Source: Sceloporus undulatus (lineage: Eukaryota; Chordata; Lepidosauria; Squamata; Phrynosomatidae). Taken from it: a stretch of DNA of 64,000 nt. Shown piece by piece: positions 56,830-64,000 of the stretch. The translations under genes and the position numbers were made by a program. The stretch is from assembly GCF_019175285.1 (NCBI RefSeq), contig NC_056524.1:97299505-97363504 (forward strand). Reading direction: 5' to 3'. Position 1 is the stretch's first letter, and each line of letters begins with the position of its first letter. The notes under the pieces are model-generated. The model did no database searches, was not told where the DNA came from, and was given only the letters and a program-made list of their open reading frames with translations.

Positions 56830-57024
56830 AATATAATTAATCCTGGAACCACCCCCCAGTGGATATTGAAAGCCCAATGTACTTGCAGTATTAACCAACT
56901 ACAGTGGGCTTTCAATATCCACTGTGGTTTGGTTCCAGGGTCAATTGTATTACAATAGTGTCCCTTAAACTATCCTTGCTTGAATCCATGGATGCAGATA
57001 TTCGTGGATACAGAGGACCGACTG
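56830..57024. mobile_element. Inverted doublet of family D MITE ends
   Basis: A reverse-oriented end (CAGTGGATATTGAAAGCCCA, about 56860-56880) faces a complete short element from TA/CAGTGGGCTTTCAATATCC (56902) to GGACCGACTG/TA (57024). The two ends form a large inverted repeat with a spacer of about 20 bp. Confidence 0.65.
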
Positions 57025-57079
57025 TATAGCCCGTTGGTTATTTTTAATCAGCCTGTAATTAAAGAATCTGCTTTTCTTC

Positions 57080-57535
57080 TACCACCAAATAGGTGCATGG
57101 CCATTTGTTCTTGTTAACTGCCCTTGAACTGACCCTGACTCAGATGTGGAAAAGACATCTCCAAGACCCCAATCCTCCACTGCTCTGCTTAAGCCCTGAA
57201 AACTTAGATCTGTGACCTCCCTGATTGAGTGTATCCATCTGGCATGCGGTCTTCCACTCTTTCTACTACCCTCTACCTTTTCTAGCATTATTGGCCTTTC
57301 TAATGAATTGTGCCTTCTCATCATGTGGCTGAAGTATGACAGCCTAATTTGATCATCTTGGCTTCCAAGGAGACTTCAGAGTTAATCTGTTCTAGAATCA
57401 ATTTGTTTGTCTTTTTGGCTTTCCACAGTATACTCAGCGCTCTTCTCCAGCACCACATCTGAAATGATTAGATTTTCTTCTTATCCACTTTCTTCACTGT
57501 CTAGCTCTCACATGGAAGAGAGATTGTCAATTCTA
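57080..57535 (-). mobile_element. RTE (Bov-B-like) LINE 3' portion
   Basis: The minus strand reads MMRRHNSLERPIMLEKVEG then GRPHARWIHSIREVTDLS, the C-terminal region of RTE-clade ORFs, in a frame of 81 codons. The upstream part CTCTTCTCCAGCACCACATC matches the other three copies. Confidence 0.75.
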
Positions 57536-57539
57536 GCAG

Positions 57540-58905
57540 AAGCAGAGGAATCAAGAACAAGTTCACAACCATATTTCTGCCATAATTTGAAAACACAAAG
57601 ATCCAAAGATGCAACCTGAATAGTAGAATTTATCGTACATGAGCATACACTGGCCAAATTTTGATGACATCATTTTAGGCACTGACACCAAACCTAATGT
57701 TATGCTTGCACAGCACAGAAGTAATTACTTTATCGTGTATGCCACAAACCAATATTAATTAGGCAATAAATAAGTGGCTACCATGAACAAAGCGAATGTC
57801 AGAGATGAAAGACAGCAATGACTGCTTTCGTCTCAGCTGACTAAACTCTGGCAAGTATGTTCAACCTCAGATAATAATGTGCTACCTTGCAGTCTTAGCT
57901 ATGCAGGAGCAAGGCAATTATTTGAAAATTGTTCTCACTTCACAAGATCCGTGTCAACATTTTGCCTACAAATATATGTGCTACTATATTTCAACAACCA
58001 TGATGCCAGCAAAATATATCTTCATCTATAAATGGACAATCTTATGTCTTAATTGGCTCTTTATTAATCCCACAATCATAACAGATCCCTAGCAGGAATA
58101 AAGTTGAAATTAGATGTGTTACTGCACAGGAACACCTATAATAAATCAGAAGACTGCATTTTATATGCATTTGATTTTCTTCTCATTAGTCAAAGTATCC
58201 TAAATACTAGAATAAAACAAATTATTATTATTAACTCTCTCCCAAAAAAGGTTCAGCTGACACACTCTCTGCTTTCCTTCTATCGGTATGCAAAGATCTA
58301 CCATCTGGCTATTAAATGGCTATTAACTGGCTATTGCAGAAGTGGTTTTTTAACATTAGTGTGTGCATGTACATGTGCTGCAATTTCATTTTCATTTATT
58401 ATTTGTATTATTTTATTATTATATATTTACATCACTGATTTATTTATTTTTATGTTTTAAATGCTCTTAAATGTTTTTATATCAGTCCCATTTTTAATAA
58501 GATAGAGTGTAGTGTTGCTATTTTTACATTTTCATTATAACCATTGTTTTTCAGTTGCACTTCATTTTGATCTACACTACTGGCTCCCATGGGCAGGATA
58601 TAAAATAAACAAACCCCACTGGGAGGTGCTGCAGCTGACAGAAAATAAAATAATTTTTTTAGTGGCAGGTAAAGGGGGAGGGATGAAGTGTAGCCCATGG
58701 GCTCTATGGACTCGCAGCCCCATTTGTGTGGCTTGCTAAGCCAACCCCCCTCCCAGACACCAGAAGAGTTGCTAACAAAGCCACCATCAATTTCGACAGC
58801 CTAACCTTTCACCAGTATGGTGTACACACACACACAAACTGCAAGCATCTGAACAATCTGCAAAGAAACAATGCACAAATGTGCAATTAGTTCAAATCAA
58901 TTACT
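57540..58905. other. Non-coding, A+T-rich
   Basis: No gene. A region of A/T homopolymers and TTATT repeats occurs around 58370-58480. An open frame of 118 codons at 58104-58460 has no motif. Confidence 0.4.
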
Positions 58906-58912
58906 AATTATG

Positions 58913-59199
58913 CAGGTTGAATCTCCCTTATTCAGAAATATTCCAAAAACCAAACTTTTTTCATGGGTGACAGAGATTGATAGTTCAGTGTACACAAACT
59001 TTGTTTCATGCACAAAATTATTTAAAAATACTGTATAAAACTACCTTCAAGCTATGTGTATAAGGTAGATATGAAAAATTAATAAATTTTGTCTTTAAAA
59101 CTTGGGTCCCATCTCTAAGATACCTCACAATATATGTATTTACAAATATAGGTACAAAACACCTCTGTCCTAAGCATTTCGTATAAGGGTGACTCCTGC
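58913..59199. mobile_element. MER2-like Tigger MITE, copy 3
   Basis: CAGGTTGAATCTCCCTTATT at the left; TAAGGGTGACTCCTG at the right. The interior reads CACAAACTTTGTTTCATGCA, CAAGCTATGTGTATAAGGTA and AAACTTGGGTCCCATCTC. Confidence 0.8.
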
Positions 59200-59580
59200 A
59201 TATTGGATAGAGAACGTATTACTACTTTATTACAATAGGCCATGATCAATTAAGAATCTGGCATACTTGGAAGCTTTTGCAGAGACTCTTTCTCAACGGA
59301 GCAGAAGAGCTGAAATGGCAGAACCTTCCCAGTCAACTCCAGGTCTCTGGTATTTTTATGTCCACCAACCACCACCAAGTTCTGCCTGTAGAAGAACAAT
59401 AGCTTGTGATTGTGCTGGCTACCACTGAGTGTGTTGCCTCAAGTAGCCAACTAAAACAGACAAAATTAAAAATCCTCAATAACCAATAGCTTATTTCCAG
59501 ATTTTGCAGGAAAAAGTTGTCCTAAAGGATTAAATTTAATCAATTTACCTCCAAACCACAGTCAGACTTAACAGTGTGAC

Positions 59581-59728
59581 GTCAAAGTCTTTCATGCATG
59601 GCATCCATAGTTTTTTGTGAGTTTTTCAGGCTATGTGTTCTGGAAGAGTTTGTTCCTGATGTTTCGCCAGCATCTGTGGCTAGCATCTTCAGAGAACACA
59701 GCCACGTAGCCTGAAAAACCCACAAAAG
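59581..59728 (-). mobile_element. Penelope-like element terminal fragment with hammerhead-like motif
   Basis: TTTTTTGTGAGTTTTTCAGG and its inverse CCTGAAAAACCCACAAAAG bound a segment homologous to 11887-12000. On the minus strand CTGAAGA (59692-59686) and GAAA (59665-59662) flank a hairpin GCTAGC...GCTGGC. Outer arms GTGTTCT / AGAACAC (59699-59693 and 59641-59635) are complementary. This matches the layout of the hammerhead ribozymes known in Penelope-like elements. Confidence 0.65.
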
Positions 59729-59734
59729 ACTCAA

Positions 59735-60760
59735 CAGCATTGGCTAGATGTTACATTCAGAATCTTTCCACATGCTAAAGACTCTTTTGTCATACCTTTT
59801 AGTAAAGATTTTAATGTTGATTTAAAGAGAGAGAAAAACACTTAGAACATTGTTCAACCTTCTACCATTCAGCAACACTCAAATGTCCTTATGTTCATAT
59901 TAATAACTTGTTAATTTTTAAACCATTCTGATTATACAGCCAGTTTACTGTCAAATCCTATTTCCTGAATAGAAACAGATGGCATTTTATAGACAGTTTC
60001 ATTTTAAGAAATTAACATGTCAAGAGTGAGTGTGCAGTGGAAAACCACCTGTATGTAATTGACACCTGATGCTTGCAACTCTCCTCACCAGGACATAAAA
60101 GATCAGGAAGACCCTAGTTTGGAGGTTTGCAAATGCTTTCTGTTACCTAAATTGCAAGGGGTCCAAAGAAGGCACCCACAAATTGGATTCAATGGGGAAA
60201 CTGATTTAGCTCAATAGGAAGCAACAAGAGAGCTTTGGTAACATAAAGTTAGGAACTTAAGATTTTGTACAGTATTTTGGCTCCAAACCCAAAGAACTCT
60301 AGAAGCAGGTTCCAAATTAGTTTGTTTATTAAAAGGGAATTAACTCACATGTAAAATACACTCTTTCATACACACACACAAGAGCAAAAACAGTAAAAGA
60401 CAGTGAGTTGTAGGGTTGTAAAGAGGCACTGCTGTAGGGATTCTGAAGCGTAGTTCCAATTAAGGGTTTACCAGAATGAGAATGGCTCAGTAGCTACCTG
60501 CGGTTCATGGGCTGGCAGGCAACTAAGGTATCCCACTGAAATAGAACAGAGATTCTATCTGGCTTCAAACTAGACCAAATTGCTATTTCCAGGCATGTAT
60601 ATTTATAACAAGGAATGGGTCCTGGGGTAGTGTTTCAGGAGTTAAATGAATTTTTCCAGGAGTTAAGTGACTTTCCCAGGAGGGAAGAATGGAACATGAT
60701 ATATGAAAACAACTGGACAATAGGAGTGTGCCTACGACATTATCCTTTTGATATTAATTT
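59735..60760. other. Non-coding, nothing recognised
   Basis: No exon or confident repeat. Confidence 0.4.
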
Positions 60761-60769
60761 GATATAAAA

Positions 60770-60925
60770 GCCGCCAAGGTAGGACTGAGGACTAGACCCT
60801 GAAGGCTGAGAGCATGTGACCTACCCAAGATCATCCAATGGGTTTCAAGCCAGTGTAGAAATTAAACCCTGGTCTCCAGAGTTGTAGTCCAACACTAAAA
60901 CCACTATGCATTGCTGGCTCAGTTA
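60770..60925 (-). repeat. tRNA-derived SINE, reverse orientation, tail lost
   Basis: ATGTGACCTACCCAAGATCA, TAAACCCTGGTCTCCAGAGT and GTCCAACACTAAAACCACTA are the reverse complement of the SINE body and head. Confidence 0.75.
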
Positions 60926-61023
60926 TCTACGCAGATCAAATTATCACTCAGACCACAATAGAAGAATTAGTAGTACACCATCAACTTTCTTAACAGTTCA
61001 GCAAATTCCCTTCCATTATAAAA

Positions 61024-61250
61024 AGACTTGTTGTTTTTGTTGTTGTGTGCCTTCAAGTTCTTTCTGACTTGGTGGCCTCATCTGACTATGGTGGCCCTAT
61101 CATGGGGTTTTCTTGGTAAGGTTTATTCAGAGATTTGCCACTGCCTTCCCCTGAGGCTAAGAGCATATAACTTGCCCAAGGTTGCTCAGTGGGTTCTATG
61201 GCTGAGCAGGGAATCAAACTCTGGTCTCCAGACACTGTACTTTAATCAGC
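61024..61250 (-). repeat. tRNA-derived SINE, reverse orientation, full length
   Basis: Begins with (GTT)n and GTGTGCCTTCAAGTTC (reverse tail), then CTATCATGGGGTTTTCTTGG and GCCCAAGGTTGCTCAGTGGG, ending GAATCAAACTCTGGTCTCCA (reverse B-box-like). Confidence 0.9.
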
Positions 61251-61254
61251 TTTT

Positions 61255-64000
61255 GTCTCCAACTGCAAACAAAGCCAATGCACACGTTTTACAGAAACTA
61301 AAATTAGATGCATGCTTCACTCTTATACTATAAAGAGGCTTACTTTCAGAGTCCAGAACAACATATCTGACACTGAAAAGGTTTCCTCTATGTCTCCATG
61401 AGTCACTCGTCTTGGTGTGCATTTTAATCAGATGGAAGCACATCCAGAGGAATGACTCATGTACAAACGCCAGCCCAAATAAATTGGGGGGGGGGGGGGA
61501 GAGAATCAATCTAATTAAGGTATGTGTACTATTGTGCAAGCAAAAACTAAATAACTATGTAATTCCAAATTCAGCATGCAAGATAGAGGTGCAGTCACAG
61601 ATGCACTGCAGACATAGCAGAAATCACAACTAGCTCAATTAAACTGGTCTGAGTTTAAAAATACATCAATGACCAAATTCTTGTTATGTTTAGTTTTTTA
61701 TTGGTTTTTCTTGGTAAAGTTTGTTATGTTTTCTTTGTAAAGTTCAATAACTTGAGAGTCTAAAATACACATTAAATGAACATATGTAACTGAACTCTGG
61801 AACTCAGTTTTTCTCATTTTATGGAAAACCCACTTCAGGAAGGGCAAACAGATACTTAACTTTCTCCCACTGTTTCTAATGTGTTTCCCAGAAGAGTGTT
61901 CTGGTGACAAGCAGCAGAACAGAAAAAGACTTCCAGATTGATTGAAGCTACAAGATTAAAAACATTCCAGAGTAAAAACCCTCTTGGAATGATCTCCAAT
62001 AATCAATAAAAAATCAAGTACACAACATTTCAAAACAAATATAAATGAAAACCAGTATAAAATATATATATCCAATTAAATACAAATATTAAAATCCAGT
62101 AAGATGTAACTGGGGAGAGGACATGTATCCTCTATACTGGACCTCAGAGGGCTGCACCTTCATTTAAAAAATCAATCAAAAAACTCCCACTCAGCGAATG
62201 TGGCTGACAGTTCTGCAGTTCTGCATTGTTTTTTGCTCTGCAAGCTGTTTAAAGAACAGGAAATGCCTTTTTTTAACTAATCAAAAAGTGAACCAGAAGT
62301 CACTTCTGTTTTTTGGGAGGGAAAGCTTTCCCTGAGTATAAAACATCTCCCTAAACACACACACACCCAAAAGTTGACAAAATACAATTTTTTTAAAGAT
62401 GGACCCTTGGGTCTGTTATTTGGGTACCCTTGGAAGGCTGCAAAAACATCCTTGAGGCAACTTTCTTGATATTTTTAGACTACCACTCCCATTAGCCCTA
62501 GCCAATACTGTATTGTCCAGCAACATTCAAAGGATGTTATCTCACATCTGACTGAGACATTACACTGATCATCAGTACAACTTTGCATTAGTTTCAGCAC
62601 TACCATCGCAAAAGTGAAGTTATTCAGGAACATTTTTAAAATTGCAAATATATGTCCGCTGAGCAACTGTCTTATGTCCATTCCAATATATGGCTTTAAA
62701 GTTTGGATTAGTAGTTATTTTTAAGACTTCTCATTCCTTCCACATAAACCTTTCATCAGAGATAAAGTATTTGAATATACAAGTCAAAGTGCTTTAGGTT
62801 GCAATGTTACACACACTCACCTGGGAGCAAATGCTATTTAACTTCATTATGGTAAACGGATTGTACTGAGAAGCACTCACAGAAAAAAAGCTACATTGCA
62901 ATTTGTTATCCCACTCAAGTTTCATATTTGGTAAACTGGCATAATTCATAATTGTATATTTAATAAGCCTCTGGGTGACAAAACTGAAACTTGCAGTACA
63001 ATATTCTAGCCTTTACTAAGCAGAAGTAAAAGTGTGGGAACATCTCTTACTTAAAAGTCTGTGGCAGAAGGGAAATGTAGCACGATATTTTTTTTAAATT
63101 GCATGAAGAAAACAGGATTCAACCCTTGTTTGAGAACCTTTGCTCTGCAGCAGAGTTACCAGTGATAGGCATGAGAGCCTGAATTTGCAGGATGCTTTCT
63201 CTTGTGATTCTGTACTTGAAGAATACCCCACTGCTTCAGTTGCTTCTAAAAGACTCACCAGTCAGCAGCTCATCTCTACATTTTCTTTAGATAACTATGC
63301 ACTGTTTGCATTTAATTGCTTAAATGTTCAACATTTTTCTTTACACCAATTCTCTTTTCATTACCCCCCCCCCTCGCCCCCAATTCAGTCACTTGTTAGA
63401 AAGGAACACTTCTGTGTTCACTTCCTTCCGGACTATAGCAAGGAACAGTTGTTCTTTACTCCCATACTGCCTTTCAGCTACCTCCTCAGTGAATGGCTGC
63501 CCTGTGTCTGCCTGTGGGAAAGCTGTGAGAAATGGCCAACAGCAGCAAAACAATTATACCTAATCCTTGTCAGTTTTCCCCCGTTCATTACAGTCTGCAA
63601 AGTGAAGAACAGTTCCACATCACTCCATGGCTCCTTTTCTGCCAGCACTGTGGAATGGAAAACTCAGACACCCATGACTCTGGAGGATGGAAAAAGCTGT
63701 GTCACTTCAGAATAATTTCAAATAATGGTGCCCATTCAATACACATATGCACACAATAGAGAATTTCCATCCATAATAAGGCTTTCAAAAAATAAATGTA
63801 GAAGAAATGTAGACATTACAGGAGGCTACCATTCATAATCTCTTCAAATTTCTAAATAAAGCATTGTTTGATCTTTGGAAAGGGGAAATTCAAAATCTAA
63901 TACTTCTGACTAGACATAGCTCCCCTTTTAAAAAGCAGCTTTATTAATGCAAAAAAAAAAATTCTGAAGAGATATATTTTGGTAGCATTCAGATATAACC
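61255..64000. other. Non-coding right flank
   Basis: G run at 61487-61499, C run near 63364-63372, and an (AC)n run near 62356. A plus-strand open frame of 191 codons at 63140-63715 has no recognisable domain. No JADE3 first exon is identified. Confidence 0.4.

Noticed and set aside
58104-58460. 118-codon hydrophobic frame as a membrane protein
   Set aside because: A+T-rich sequence gives Ile/Leu/Phe-rich chance translations; no start context, splice sites or homology.

Overview
The window is vertebrate nuclear DNA, most likely from a squamate reptile (lizard). Both host genes have long introns with GT-AG junctions, and the interspersed repeats are a squamate mix: tRNA-headed SINEs with Bov-B-like tails, a 5S rRNA-headed SINE, RTE/Bov-B-like, CR1, L2-like and L1 LINE pieces, a Penelope-like element, and many short inverted-repeat DNA transposons. 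Genus and species cannot be told from the window.

Two complete protein-coding genes lie head to tail on the minus strand. JADE3 (PHF16) is upstream, with ten coding exons between 49754 and 26926 that splice to 2457 nt (818 aa). RGN (regucalcin/SMP30) is downstream, with six coding exons between 12929 and 4460 that splice to 900 nt (299 aa, the same length as human). Exon limits were set from splice consensus, frame continuity and similarity to the remembered human proteins. Order and relative orientation match human Xp11.3. The two proteins act in different pathways: JADE3 is a scaffold of the HBO1 histone acetyltransferase complex, and RGN is a calcium-binding gluconolactonase. They are neighbours by synteny, not an operon.

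Layout: 1-4.2 kb, old repeats including a 5'-truncated L2-like LINE; 4.2-12.95 kb, RGN; 13-24.5 kb, intergenic repeats (foldback elements, an RTE copy carrying a nested transposon, a possible LTR-type fossil, CR1, an L2-like 3' end) plus a GC-rich stretch at 17.8-18.7 kb; about 24.5-26.9 kb, repeat-poor A+T-rich sequence that probably holds the JADE3 3' UTR; 26.9-49.8 kb, JADE3; 49.8-64 kb, upstream non-coding DNA with transposon remnants and no exon I can recognise. The untranslated first exon of JADE3 was not located.

I found no new gene system. The most interesting non-genic signals are three copies of a Tigger-type element that looks very like mammalian MER2, a Penelope-like insertion with a perfect 12-bp target duplication, a hammerhead-ribozyme-like motif in a second Penelope fragment, transposons nested inside other repeats with readable target duplications, and opposite strand biases of SINEs and RTE LINEs around the two genes.
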